Source: SKLM01 sp964575455 (lineage in GTDB: Bacteria; Chloroflexota; Anaerolineae; B4-G1). Taken from it: DNA of 64,000 bases. This document shows positions 18,321-27,323 of this stretch, in pieces (positions within the stretch are counted from its first letter, which is position 1; every line of letters begins with the position of its first letter). The translations under genes were made by a program, and so were the position numbers. The DNA lies in the NCBI GenBank assembly GCA_964575455.1, contig CAZNRX010000013.1:1-64000 (forward strand), written 5' to 3'. Below the pieces are notes generated by a model. It had not been told where the DNA came from, did not search any database, and worked only from the letters and a program-made list of their open reading frames with translations.

Positions 18321-19901
18321 CTACAGTGGGATATTCCCGTGCTTCTTGGGCAGCGGTGTGGCCTGCTTGTCTTTCAGAAACTCGAAAGCAGCGATCAACT
18401 TCGCGCGCGTCTCGCTGGGTGGAATGACGTCGTCCACGTGGCCGCTGGCCGCCGCCGCGTAGGGGCTGCCGAAGGTCTCGCGAAACTCGGTGATGAAATG
18501 CTCCCGTATCTCGTCGCGCTGGCTGAGACGCTCCGCCTTCGCCAGCTCCTTTCGGTGGAGGATGCTGACCGCGCTCTCGGCCCCCATCACCGCGATCTTC
18601 GCGGTCGGCCAGGCGTAGACCATGTCGGTGCGCACGTACTTGCTGCTCATGACGATGTAGGCCCCGCCGTAGGCCTTGCGGGTGACGATGCAGACTTTGG
18701 GCACCGTCGCCTCTGCGTAGGCGTAGACGATCTTCGCCCCGTGGCGGATGATGCCGCCGTGCTCCTGCGTCGTGCCGGGCATGAAGCCGGGACAGTCCAC
18801 GAACGTGACCAGGGGGATGTTGAACGCGTCGCAGAAGCGCACGAAGCGGGCCACCTTGTCCGAGGCGTCGATGTCGAGCACGCCGGCCAGGTGGTCCGGC
18901 TGGTTGGCGACCACGCCCACGGCCTCGCCGTCGAGCCGGGCGAAGCCCACGACTGCGTTGGGCGCGAAGCGGGCGTGCACCTCGAAGAAGCTCCCCCGGT
19001 CGAAGACCGGGGTGATGGCCTCCCGCATGTCGTAGGGCTGGCTTCCATCCGCCGGCACCAGCCCGTCCAGCGCCGGGTCGGCCCGATGGGGGTCGTCCTG
19101 CCGCGGCAGGCGCGGCGGGCGCTCGGCGTTGTTGGAGGGCAGGTAGCCCAGCAGCTCGCGGGTCGTGGCGAAGGCGTCCTCCTCGTCCGCGGCCACGAGG
19201 TGGGCCACGCCGCTGACGGCTGCGTGCTGCTGCGCCCCGCCCAGCGTCTCCAGGTCCACCTCCTCCCCGGTCACGGTCCTGATCACCTCCGGCCCGGTGA
19301 TGAACATGTGGCTGATGCCTTCGGTCATGATGACGAAATCGGTCAGGCCGGGGGAGTAGACCGAGCCGCCGGCGCATGGCCCCAGCATCAGGCTGATCTG
19401 AGGGATGACGCCGCTGGCCTGCGTGTTGCGCCAGAACAGCTCGCTGTAGCCGGCCAGGCTCCACACCCCTTCCTGGATGCGCGCCCCCACCGAGTCGTTC
19501 AGCGCGATGAAGGGCACGCCGGAGTCGGTGGCCAGATCCAGCACCTTGCACACCTTCTGGGCCTGCGCCTCGGAGAAGGAGCCGCCGATGACGGTGAAGT
19601 CCTGCGCGGCCACGGCCACCCGCCGGCCGTCGATTCGGCCCAGGCCCACCACGGCGCTGTCGCCAGGGAAGCGCCTCTCCTTCGTGTGGCGGCTCTCGAT
19701 ATAGGGGTCCACCTCCTGGAAGCTGCCGGGATCGAGAAGCCGGTCGATGCGCTCGCGGGCCGTCAGCTTACCCTTGGCGTGCTGCCTGTCGACCGCCTCT
19801 GGGCCTCCGCCCTCTCGGATCCCCTCGCGGCGCCGATGCACCTCCTGATTGAGGTCTTGGCTGAGACCATCGGCTTCGTCCATAGGCCTGGTGTCGACCA
19901 T
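18321..19901 (-). CDS. mmdA: Carboxyltransferase (alpha) subunit, methylmalonyl-CoA decarboxylase / acyl-CoA carboxylase beta type
   Basis: The product has 526 residues and is a full-length crotonase-fold carboxyltransferase. Visible motifs are GKLTARERIDRLLDPGSF, GGSFSEAQAQKV, GARIQEGVWSL and the acyl-CoA pocket GPCAGGSVYSPGLTDF, with the C-terminal half carrying GFMPGTTQEHGGIIRHGAKIVYAY-type biotin-site sequence (partly quoted). GGAGG precedes the ATG by 6 nt. The same family includes propionyl-CoA carboxylase beta; the adjoining OadG, biotin carrier and OadB genes argue for a Na+ pump decarboxylase. Methylmalonyl-CoA is the likeliest substrate; glutaconyl-CoA is the main alternative. Confidence 0.92.
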   Translation of the reverse strand: MVDTRPMDEADGLSQDLNQEVHRRREGIREGGGPEAVDRQHAKGKLTARERIDRLLDPGSFQEVDPYIESRHTKERRFPGDSAVVGLGRIDGRRVAVAAQDFTVIGGSFSEAQAQKVCKVLDLATDSGVPFIALNDSVGARIQEGVWSLAGYSELFWRNTQASGVIPQISLMLGPCAGGSVYSPGLTDFVIMTEGISHMFITGPEVIRTVTGEEVDLETLGGAQQHAAVSGVAHLVAADEEDAFATTRELLGYLPSNNAERPPRLPRQDDPHRADPALDGLVPADGSQPYDMREAITPVFDRGSFFEVHARFAPNAVVGFARLDGEAVGVVANQPDHLAGVLDIDASDKVARFVRFCDAFNIPLVTFVDCPGFMPGTTQEHGGIIRHGAKIVYAYAEATVPKVCIVTRKAYGGAYIVMSSKYVRTDMVYAWPTAKIAVMGAESAVSILHRKELAKAERLSQRDEIREHFITEFRETFGSPYAAAASGHVDDVIPPSETRAKLIAAFEFLKDKQATPLPKKHGNIPL

Positions 19902-20011
19902 AGAGGGCCTCCTGCTGTGCAGAGACTGCCCCGATGCTGCTCAATCCGCCGGTGGGTCAGAGAGCCGGCTGGCAGGACGTCGGGCGTCTGTCGTTTCTGA
20001 AAGCGACCTCG

Positions 20012-20172
20012 CTAGTACTACAACGTTAACTTGCCGCAACGGTACCTACAAGTCGTCAACTTAGCGCCAAAACTGCCGATGTCGGCCGGGTTGGATACCT
20101 AAAATGCACTGCAAGGAGCTTCTAGTGAGCGCCAAATGGCCTCATTAGGGCGAAATGACGTTGTAGTACTAG
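20012..20172. mobile_element. MITE-like element, 161 bp, with 15-bp terminal inverted repeats
   Basis: CTAGTACTACAACGT at 20012-20026 is matched by its exact complement at 20158-20172. The outer CTAG on both sides could be a 4-bp target duplication or part of the repeat. The interior has no open frame of note. It lies in the 575-nt gap (19902-20476) between the divergently transcribed decarboxylase operon and the TPR gene. The gap also holds a promoter and a GGATCGCCAG hairpin. Confidence 0.7.
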
Positions 20173-20299
20173 GCTATCTGTCTGATATGGGACGATTATA
20201 GTGTCGAGAGCGCAGAGGGTCAAGCCAAACCGACCAGGTACCTTCTCCAAAGGCCAGCGCGGCACGAAGTTACCCAAAATGTGGTATCTGAACGCAATC

Positions 20300-20328
20300 G
20301 TGACAAGATTGGCCTCAAGTGGTATACT
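20300..20328 (+). promoter_or_regulatory. Sigma-70-type promoter for the TPR-cohesin-kinase group
   Basis: -35 GTGACA (20300-20305), 17-bp spacer, -10 TATACT (20323-20328). Each box has one mismatch to consensus. The leader to the GTG at 20477 would be ~140 nt and contains the hairpin repeat at 20369-20392. Confidence 0.65.
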
Positions 20329-20368
20329 CACGTGGGCAACGACGAGCCTCGGTGAACCCAAGGTGCTC

Positions 20369-20392
20369 GCCCCGGATCGCCAGATCGGGGGC
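20369..20392. repeat. GGATCGCCAG dispersed hairpin repeat, copy 1
   Basis: A stem of ten positions with one mismatch (GCCCCGGATC against GATCGGGGGC) has loop GCCA. The same ~27-bp block, including a leading CTCG, recurs at 27264-27290 and 54543-54569. Confidence 0.65.
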
Positions 20393-20476
20393 GGCAGCGG
20401 GGATGCCGCTGGGAGCATGTTGGGGTCTGCCGAGTCTATCTTGGAGGTTTCTGGAGCAGATGAGGGGAGGTGCAGC

Positions 20477-22981
20477 GTGACCAAGCGGAGGGGAAAGCGC
20501 AGGAGCAGACGACAAAGAGACGCGGGCAGCAGGCCGTCGGCGCCGCGACCCGAGTCGTCGGAGGTGCGGCTGGCCCTTCAGCGGGCCGAGCGCTCGATCG
20601 AACGGGGGCGACCAGAGCGGGCCATCGAGCTCTTGGAGACGCTTCTGGCGTCTGCGCCCGGCAGCCCGGATCTTCACTACACGCTGGGACACGCGCGTGC
20701 CCTCTCGGGCGACATCTTTGGCGGGCTGGACGCCTTCGAGAGGGCGAGCCGCCTGAGCCAGGAGCCGGACTACGCGCTCTCATTGGCCACCACCTGCCTG
20801 CAGGCGGGCCTCCTCGTCCACGCCTTGCGCGCCTTTCGGCGGCTGTCCGAACGTGACGTTCCCAAGCCGCTCATAGAGGACGCGCGCTACAGCGTGGATG
20901 CTCTGGAGCAGGACGTGGCCGAGGCCGCCCGGCAGCTCGATGTTTCGCTGGATCAGGCGGAGCAGGGGCTCTATGAGCTGGAGCAGGGCCAGCGCGCCAT
21001 CAATGAGAACGACTTTTCCGCCGCCATGGCCGCCAACCGACGCGCCATCGAGCGGCTGGGCGACTGGCCCCCGCCGCACAACAACCTGTCCCAGGCCCTG
21101 TACTACGATGGTCAGCTCGAGGAGGCCATAGAGGAGGTGCGCCGCGTGCTGGCGGACCATCCGCGGAACATCCAGGCGCTCGCCAACGGCATTCGCTTCC
21201 TGGCCTGGTCCGGACGGGAGGAGGAGGCTCGGGAGCTGTGGGCGCAGGCGGAGGACGTCGTCCCTAAGGACGCCGATGAACGGCTCAAGAAGGGGGAGGC
21301 CGCCGCTATTCTGGCCGAGCACGAGAGCGTCTACCAGACGCTGAAGCCCCTGGGGGAGGCCGCTGCGGAGGAGGAGATGCTGCCCAGGCAGCTCAGCCGG
21401 GCGCGCTACCTGCTGGCCCTTGCCGAGGCGAACACAGGTCGCCTTGAGCAGGCGAAGCAGCGCCTGAGGGCGCTCCGGGACACGGCGCCCTTCGCCGCCG
21501 AGATGTTGAACGCGCTGAGGGCGGGGAGGTCGGGCGTGGGCTGGGCCGACCACTTCCCCTACTTCCGCCTCCTGGAGCTGTTGCCCGCGGATCACATAAA
21601 TGGGCTGCTCGACCTGGTCGCGCAGGAGGACGACATGCGGCCGCGGCGCTTCCGCCGCCGTATACGGCGTTTTGTGGAGCGCTTCCCTCAGCTCGTCCGC
21701 GTGGGCGAGAAGATGATCTGGGAGGAGCAGCAGCCCGAGGCCGGCATCGATCTGCTGAGGACCGTCGATACCCCCGAGGCCCACGCTGCGCTGCGCCGCT
21801 TTGGAACCAGCCAGGCCGGCAGCGACGACGCGCGGATCAGGGCCCTGACCGCGCTGGCGGACGCCGGCGAGATCAAGGAGGGTGAGGCCGTGCGGGCCTG
21901 GCTCGAAGGAGCGTGGCGCGATGTCACGCTCCAGGCCTACGACATGTCGGGCGAGATGACGCGCGACTCGCCCTACGCGCCGCGCCTGGCGAACATGCTT
22001 AACCGCGCTCTCGTTGCCAACAAGTCGGGCGACATCGAGCGGGCCGAGGAGCTGTTCGAGCGGGTGCTGGAGTTCGATCCCGACGTCAAAGAGGCCTACA
22101 ACAACCTGGGCGCGATCTACGCCGGGCGGGATGAGCACGAACGGGCCCGGCGCATGTTCCGGAAAGCGGCGGAGATCGACCCGCTCTACGTCTTCCCCCT
22201 CTGCAACCTGGCCATCTATCACCTGGATGAGCGCCGGCTGGAGGAGGCCGAGGAGCTGCTGGCGCCGCTTGAGGACGTCGAGGGGCTCTTCCCGCAGGAG
22301 GAGGCTTTCTACAGCTACACACGCGCGCGCCTGCTGGTTGAGCGGGGCAGATTCAAGGCCGGCAGGCGGCTGCTGGAGACCGTGTTGGAGCTGAGGCCGG
22401 GCTACGAGCCAGCCCAGAACCTGCTGAGATGGATCGAGGAGGCGAGCCCTCTTGTGGGGTGGATGAGCGATGCCATTGAGGCCAGCGAGGCATACTTCGA
22501 GAGGAGTCGGGAGCGGGATCGGGACTGGCGCGAGCGGCTGCAGCAGGAGCTGGATACCCTGAAGCCCACCCTGTCCCAGGCGCTGCCCCTCTACACCAAG
22601 AAGTCGCTCACGGAGACGGCCCGGCGGGCGCTGCCCTGGGGCGGCTGGTCGACGCTGCGGAAGGACGAGCTGATCGCCGAGCTGGTCGAGGCGCTGACGG
22701 ACCGGGAGAACCTGGCACGCCTGGTGGAGGATCTCGGCGCGGAGGAGAAGGAGGCCCTGCGCGCAGTGCTGGATCGCGGCGGCGCCATGGCGTGGGACGA
22801 TTTCGACGCCCGCTGGGACAACGACCTGGAAGAGCCCCGACATTGGGAGTACCATACGCCGGAGACGACCATGGGGCAGCTGCGGCTCCACGGCCTCCTG
22901 GTGGAGGCCACGGTGGACGAGGGGCTGCACGTCGTGGTGCCCGTCGGGCTGCGCCAGGACTTAGGATCGATCTTGGATTAG
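20477..22981 (+). CDS. Large TPR-repeat protein
   Basis: The product has 834 residues. GTG 20477 is chosen because GAGGGGAGG lies 6 nt upstream; the frame is open further 5' but that part spans the promoter. The N-terminus is very basic (TKRRGKRRSRRQR). Helical TPR-type repeats run through most of the protein (for example ~45-90 and ~515-600 with YNNLGAIYAGRDEHERARRMFRKAAEIDPLY-type units). The C-terminal ~130 residues are different: a helical region with WSTLRKDELIAELVEALTD, reminiscent of SAP/Rho-N-like segments. It has no signal peptide, so it is probably a cytoplasmic scaffold. The cohesin-domain gene follows 21 nt later. Confidence 0.8.
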   Translation: MTKRRGKRRSRRQRDAGSRPSAPRPESSEVRLALQRAERSIERGRPERAIELLETLLASAPGSPDLHYTLGHARALSGDIFGGLDAFERASRLSQEPDYALSLATTCLQAGLLVHALRAFRRLSERDVPKPLIEDARYSVDALEQDVAEAARQLDVSLDQAEQGLYELEQGQRAINENDFSAAMAANRRAIERLGDWPPPHNNLSQALYYDGQLEEAIEEVRRVLADHPRNIQALANGIRFLAWSGREEEARELWAQAEDVVPKDADERLKKGEAAAILAEHESVYQTLKPLGEAAAEEEMLPRQLSRARYLLALAEANTGRLEQAKQRLRALRDTAPFAAEMLNALRAGRSGVGWADHFPYFRLLELLPADHINGLLDLVAQEDDMRPRRFRRRIRRFVERFPQLVRVGEKMIWEEQQPEAGIDLLRTVDTPEAHAALRRFGTSQAGSDDARIRALTALADAGEIKEGEAVRAWLEGAWRDVTLQAYDMSGEMTRDSPYAPRLANMLNRALVANKSGDIERAEELFERVLEFDPDVKEAYNNLGAIYAGRDEHERARRMFRKAAEIDPLYVFPLCNLAIYHLDERRLEEAEELLAPLEDVEGLFPQEEAFYSYTRARLLVERGRFKAGRRLLETVLELRPGYEPAQNLLRWIEEASPLVGWMSDAIEASEAYFERSRERDRDWRERLQQELDTLKPTLSQALPLYTKKSLTETARRALPWGGWSTLRKDELIAELVEALTDRENLARLVEDLGAEEKEALRAVLDRGGAMAWDDFDARWDNDLEEPRHWEYHTPETTMGQLRLHGLLVEATVDEGLHVVVPVGLRQDLGSILD

Positions 22982-23002
22982 GATTGGGAGGAATACCTTA
23001 AG

Positions 23003-23632
23003 GTGCTTAAACAGAGACGAACGTTCATCATCTTCTTGGCCGCCCTGCTGGTGGCCGTCATCGCCGTTCCCACAGTCGGCGCCGCTCAACCTGGCCCAAC
23101 CCTGAAGGTGGAGCCCGCTCAGCTGGAGGTGGCTCCTAATCAGAGGTTCCAGGTGCAGGTGACCATCGCCGACGTCGAGAACCTGGGCGGCTTCCAGGTC
23201 CGGCTGGCGTACGACCCCTCCGTGTTGGAGGTGAAGGACGCCGCCGTGGAGGAGTTCCTGACCAGCACCGGTCGCACCGAGATCCCCGTTGGCCCCCAGG
23301 TGGACAACGACGGAGGGACTGTGGTGCTCGGCGCGGCCACGTTTGGGGACGCAGCAGGGCCGAACGGCTCCGGCGTCCTGGCGACCATCACCTGCAAGGC
23401 CCTGGGCGAGGGGAGCAGCGAGCTGACACTGGAGGACGTCCAGGTGATGGACACAGCCGCCGGCTCCCTGTCGATGCAGATGGAGGGCGGCCGGGTCGTC
23501 GTGGCGAGCACGGCGGGGCAGTCGGGCGGCTCGGGCTCGACCGTGGGCTGGGGCTGGATCGTGGGCGCGGCGGTGCTCGCCGTCGCGGGCGCGGCCGTCC
23601 TCGCCGTCGGCATCCTCCGCCGCGAGTCATAG
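23003..23632 (+). CDS. Membrane-anchored cohesin-domain protein
   Basis: The product has 209 residues. The GTG start has GGGAGG ~11 nt upstream. Signal peptide ~1-28. A cohesin-type beta-sandwich spans ~33-165 (VNQ-like opening VAPNQRFQVQVTIADVENLGGFQVRLAYDPSVLEV and the GSGVLATITCKALGEGSSELTL core, each partly quoted). A Gly/Ser linker leads to a C-terminal membrane helix (~178-203) and RRES. Cohesins bind dockerins, but in non-cellulolytic bacteria such single modules are common and their ligands unknown. No dockerin was recognised in this window. Confidence 0.85.
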   Translation: MLKQRRTFIIFLAALLVAVIAVPTVGAAQPGPTLKVEPAQLEVAPNQRFQVQVTIADVENLGGFQVRLAYDPSVLEVKDAAVEEFLTSTGRTEIPVGPQVDNDGGTVVLGAATFGDAAGPNGSGVLATITCKALGEGSSELTLEDVQVMDTAAGSLSMQMEGGRVVVASTAGQSGGSGSTVGWGWIVGAAVLAVAGAAVLAVGILRRES

Positions 23633-23664
23633 GGGCACTCGAAATCCAGCAACTGGGGCTCGGA

Positions 23665-23701
23665 GGGGGTGTGTCACCCCCGTCGCGGGTCGCAGACCCG
23701 C
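23665..23701. repeat. Two adjacent short hairpins after the cohesin gene
   Basis: GGGGGTG-TGT-CACCCCC (23665-23681) is followed by GCGGGT-CGCAG-ACCCGC (23685-23701). The pair sits between the cohesin stop and the kinase start and may terminate or attenuate transcription. The CGCAG loop recurs at 54408-54412 and, inverted, at 58022-58026. Confidence 0.6.
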
Positions 23702-23751
23702 TTGGAGCATAGGAGAGTCGAGAGGTCTACGCGGAGAGAAGGGGGAGAGGG

Positions 23752-26700
23752 ATGGCGCGATCGGGAGCTTCTGACGCGAAGGGACTGAGCGTGATGAGCA
23801 CAATCGAGACCCCCCGCATCCTGTTGGTGGACGACGACGATGGGGCTCGCCGCAACCTGACGCTGATCCTCGAGCGCGAGGGCTACGAGGTGGAAGCGGT
23901 GGAGACGGGCGAGGAGGCGCTGCGCAAGGCCGAGGAGCGCTTCTTCAACGTGGCTCTCCTTGACGTCATGCTGCCGGACCGGCGCGGGGATGACCTCCTG
24001 AAGCCCCTCGGGGAGCTCCGCCCAGACATGGCGCTGGTCGTCGTGACTGGCTACGCCTCCACGGAGACCGCCGTCCGCGCCCTGCAGGAGGGGGCCACCG
24101 CCTACGTCACCAAGCCCCTGGACGTGGACGAGGTTCTGGATCAGGTGCGGAAGGTCCTGGAGCGGCAGCGCCTGCTTGCGGAGAAGCGGGCAGCGCAGCG
24201 GCAGCTGCGCAGGAGTGAGGAGCGCTACCGCACGCTCTTCGAGGACCTCCCCCTGGGGCTCTATCGCACCACGGCCGATGGCCGCATCCTCCACGCCAAC
24301 CCGGCCCTGGTCGACATGCTGGGCTATCCGGATCGCCAGGCGTTGATGCACGTCAACGTGCACAGCCTCTACGTCGACCCACGGGATCGCGAGCGACAGA
24401 GGGCCCTGCTGGAGGAGGGCGTCGTGCGCGGGTTCGAGATGCAGCTTCGTCGCCACGACGGCAGCGTCATCTGGGTGCGGGATACGGTGCAGGTGGATCG
24501 CGACGTCAGGGGCCGTCCCGTCACCTACCAGGGCAGCCTGGAGGACATCACCGACCGGAAGCGGGCGGAGGCGGCGATGCGCCGCTCCCAGGAGGAGGCG
24601 GTTCGCAGCCATCGGCTCGTGCTGGCTCTCAGCAAGGCGGTCCAGGCCGTACAGCGCGCCCACACCCCCGAGGAGGTCTACGCCACCGTGGCGAAGGAGG
24701 TGAGGAAGCTCGGCTACCACGTCATCGTCTTCCGCCTGACGGATGACCGATCTCACCTGAGCGTCAGGCACACCACCTTCAGGTCGACGCTCCTGGAGAA
24801 CGCGGAGCGATTGGCCGGCCTGACGGTCGAGGACTACCGGCTCTCCCTGGAGCAGGCGCCGGTTCTAGGCCGGGTTCTCGAGGAGGGGGAGACCGTGTTC
24901 AGCGAGCCGGTCTCCGAGCTCATGGATGGCGGCCTGCCCGAGCGCGTACGGCCCCTGGCAGGGCGGATCGCGTCGCTGCTGGGGTTGAAGCAGGCGATCA
25001 CGGCGCGCCTCATGCTGGGTGGGCAGGCCCATGGCCTCTTGATGGTCAGCGGCGCTGGCCTGACGCGGACGGACGTGCCAGCCATCACGGCCTTCGCCAA
25101 CCAGATAGCCATCTCCCTCGAGAACGCGCGGGCGCAGCAGGCGCTGCGGGAGAGGGAACAGCTGCTGAGCAACGTCTTCGAGTCTATGCAGGAGGGCGTC
25201 CTCGTGCTGGATAGCGATTTTCGCTACACCTACTGGAACAGCGGCATGGAGAGGATCTCAGGCCTCCCGCGGGAGGAGGTCCTGGGATGCGTGCCGTGGG
25301 AGCGATTCTCGTTCCTGGCGGGCGCGGTCGAGGAGGGCATGAAGGGCGCGATGGGCGGGCAGGTGTCGCGTGGCATCGAGCTGGCCTACGACCTGTCCGA
25401 GGGACACGAGGGCTGGACGAAGGAGAGCTACTTCCCCCTCAGAGATCGCGACGAGAACACCGTGGGCGTGGTTGGCCTGATCGAGGATATCACCGAGCGA
25501 AAGCGGGCGGAGGATGCCCTGGAGCACCAGCTCGGGCGTCTCAGCCTGCTCAACGAGATCGCCCGCGCCATGACGGCCCGGCACGATCTGCACAGCATCC
25601 TGAGCGTGGTGGCGCAGCGCCTGGAGGAGGCGTTCACCGACCTGGCCTCCGTCTGGCTCCGGGAGGGCGACAGCGACGTCTTCACGCTGGCCTCCACCGG
25701 GGATTGGGGCGCGCAGGCCGTGGAGGCGACTGGCCTGCTCCAGCAGCTGAAGCTTCCCCCCGACGTGGCCCAGCCGCTGATGGGGGGCGAGTCGCACTAC
25801 CTGGCCGACCTGAGCCAGCTTGATGCGCCAGTCTTCAAACCTCTCGTGGAGCAGCTCGACGTGCGCTCGGCGGTGATCTCCCCCCTGACCGTTGGGAGCG
25901 CGCTGCTGGGCGTGATCGTCAGCGCGCGGCGCCAGCCGGACGCTTTCAGCGTCGCCGAACGGGACTTCATGGTCCAGCTGGCCATCCACGTGGGGCTGGC
26001 CGTGCGCCAGGTGCAGCTCTATCAGGACCTGCAGGAGGCCTACGAGGATGTGCGTCAGACCCAGCGGGCCATGATGCGGCAGGGCCGGCTGCGGGCGCTG
26101 GGCCAGATGGCCTCCGGCATCGCCCACGACATCAACAACGCCATCTCGCCCGTGCCCCTCTACACCGCGATCATCCAGCGGGAGGCGGATCTGAGCGAGC
26201 AGACCCGCGCTCACCTGGCCACCATCGACATGGCGATCCGCGACGTGGAGGAGACCGTCACGCGCATGCGCCAGTTCTACCGCCGCTCGGAGCGGGAGGA
26301 GGACCTGCAGCCGGTCGACCTGAACCGGGCGGCGGCCGAGGCGATTGAGCTGACCAGCCCGCGCTGGCGCGACGTGCCCCAGAGAGGCGGGATCACCATC
26401 GACCTGCACACGGACTTCCAGGAGGACCTGCCGCCCGTGATGGGGAACGAGGGGGAGATCCGCCAGGCGGTGACCAACCTGATCCTCAACGCCGTGGACG
26501 CCATGCCGGAGGGCGGGACGATGACCGTGCGCACGCGCGAGGGTGGGGAGCTCCCCGCCGTCGTCCTGGAGGTGCGCGACACCGGCGTGGGCATGGACGA
26601 GGAGACCCAGAGGCGCTGCCTGGAGCCCTTCTTCTCCACCAAGGGCGAGCGTGGGAGCGGCATGGGGCTGGCCACGGTCTACGGCACCATGCAGCGGCAC

Positions 26701-27207
26701 GAGGGCGACGTGCAGGTGGAGAGCGCGCTTGGGGAGGGGACGACCATGCGGCTGCTGTTCCCCGTGCGCCAGGTGGCCGAGGGGGACACGGCTGAGGAGC
26801 CGCTCCAACCGGCGGGGCCGCTCTCCATCCTCTGCGTCGACGACGAGGCGGCACTGCGCGAGGCGCTGAAGGAGGCGTTGGAGGACGAGGGGCACGCGGT
26901 GGAGCTGGCCGACGACGGGCGCTCCGGGCTGGAGCGCTTCCGGGCGGCGCGCGAGCAGGGCGAGCCGTTCGACGTGGTGATCACGGACCTGGGCATGCCG
27001 GAGGTGAGCGGGCGCCAGGTGGCGCGCACGGTGAAGACGGAGGCGCCCGGGACGCCCGTGATCCTGCTGACCGGCTGGGGGCGGCAGCTGAGCGCGGAGA
27101 ACGATGTGCCGGCCGCCGTCGACCTGATGCTGGGCAAGCCCCCCACCATCGAGATGCTCAACCGCGCGCTAGCGCGCGTCACCTCCGCCCACGAGTCGTC
27201 GTCGTAG
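23752..27207 (+). CDS. Hybrid sensor histidine kinase, Rec-PAS-GAF-PAS-GAF-HisKA-HATPase-Rec
   Basis: The product has 1151 residues; GGGGGAGAGG precedes ATG 23752. Receiver 1 (~22-135) has D71 in VALLDVMLPD. PAS 1 (~150-275) and GAF 1 (~290-450) follow, then PAS 2 (~470-580), GAF 2 (~595-755), HisKA with His ~792 in GIAHDINNAISP, HATPase (~885-1005; NLILNAVDAMPEGG, DTGVGMD, GSGMGLATVYG) and receiver 2 (~1025-1140) with D ~1079 in VVITDLGMPEVSG. There are no membrane helices, so it is cytosolic. Receivers at both ends suggest phosphorelay input and output. The stop codon lies inside a dispersed hairpin repeat. Confidence 0.93.
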   Translation: MARSGASDAKGLSVMSTIETPRILLVDDDDGARRNLTLILEREGYEVEAVETGEEALRKAEERFFNVALLDVMLPDRRGDDLLKPLGELRPDMALVVVTGYASTETAVRALQEGATAYVTKPLDVDEVLDQVRKVLERQRLLAEKRAAQRQLRRSEERYRTLFEDLPLGLYRTTADGRILHANPALVDMLGYPDRQALMHVNVHSLYVDPRDRERQRALLEEGVVRGFEMQLRRHDGSVIWVRDTVQVDRDVRGRPVTYQGSLEDITDRKRAEAAMRRSQEEAVRSHRLVLALSKAVQAVQRAHTPEEVYATVAKEVRKLGYHVIVFRLTDDRSHLSVRHTTFRSTLLENAERLAGLTVEDYRLSLEQAPVLGRVLEEGETVFSEPVSELMDGGLPERVRPLAGRIASLLGLKQAITARLMLGGQAHGLLMVSGAGLTRTDVPAITAFANQIAISLENARAQQALREREQLLSNVFESMQEGVLVLDSDFRYTYWNSGMERISGLPREEVLGCVPWERFSFLAGAVEEGMKGAMGGQVSRGIELAYDLSEGHEGWTKESYFPLRDRDENTVGVVGLIEDITERKRAEDALEHQLGRLSLLNEIARAMTARHDLHSILSVVAQRLEEAFTDLASVWLREGDSDVFTLASTGDWGAQAVEATGLLQQLKLPPDVAQPLMGGESHYLADLSQLDAPVFKPLVEQLDVRSAVISPLTVGSALLGVIVSARRQPDAFSVAERDFMVQLAIHVGLAVRQVQLYQDLQEAYEDVRQTQRAMMRQGRLRALGQMASGIAHDINNAISPVPLYTAIIQREADLSEQTRAHLATIDMAIRDVEETVTRMRQFYRRSEREEDLQPVDLNRAAAEAIELTSPRWRDVPQRGGITIDLHTDFQEDLPPVMGNEGEIRQAVTNLILNAVDAMPEGGTMTVRTREGGELPAVVLEVRDTGVGMDEETQRRCLEPFFSTKGERGSGMGLATVYGTMQRHEGDVQVESALGEGTTMRLLFPVRQVAEGDTAEEPLQPAGPLSILCVDDEAALREALKEALEDEGHAVELADDGRSGLERFRAAREQGEPFDVVITDLGMPEVSGRQVARTVKTEAPGTPVILLTGWGRQLSAENDVPAAVDLMLGKPPTIEMLNRALARVTSAHESSS

Positions 27208-27227
27208 GGCAGGTTTCCATACCTGCC
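27204..27227. repeat. GTAGGGCAGGT hairpin repeat overlapping the kinase stop codon
   Basis: Stem GGCAGGT/ACCTGCC (27208-27227) with loop TTCCAT. With the preceding GTAG this matches 13380-13403 over about 24 bp. The TAG at 27205-27207 that ends the kinase is part of the repeat. Confidence 0.7.
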
Positions 27228-27263
27228 GGGTGGTGAGGCGGTTCTGACGCCGGACCCAATTCG

Positions 27264-27290
27264 CTCGACCCGGATCGCCAGGTCGGGGGC
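27264..27290. repeat. GGATCGCCAG dispersed hairpin repeat, copy 2
   Basis: The block CTCGACCCGGATCGCCAG is followed by GTCGGGGGC. It is close to the copies at 20366-20392 and 54543-54569. It lies between the convergent kinase and LysE-type genes. Confidence 0.6.
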
Positions 27291-27323
27291 GGGGGTCTGC
27301 CGATCCCTCGTGAGCCGATCCTC

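Noticed and set aside
17514..20000. 828-codon plus-strand frame opposite the decarboxylase operon
   Set aside because: Lies antisense to three recognised genes; composition is low-complexity and it crosses their gene boundaries.
20780..22930. 716-codon minus-strand frame opposite the TPR gene
   Set aside because: Composition shadow of the TPR gene (Leu/Arg/Gln-rich), no domain recognised.
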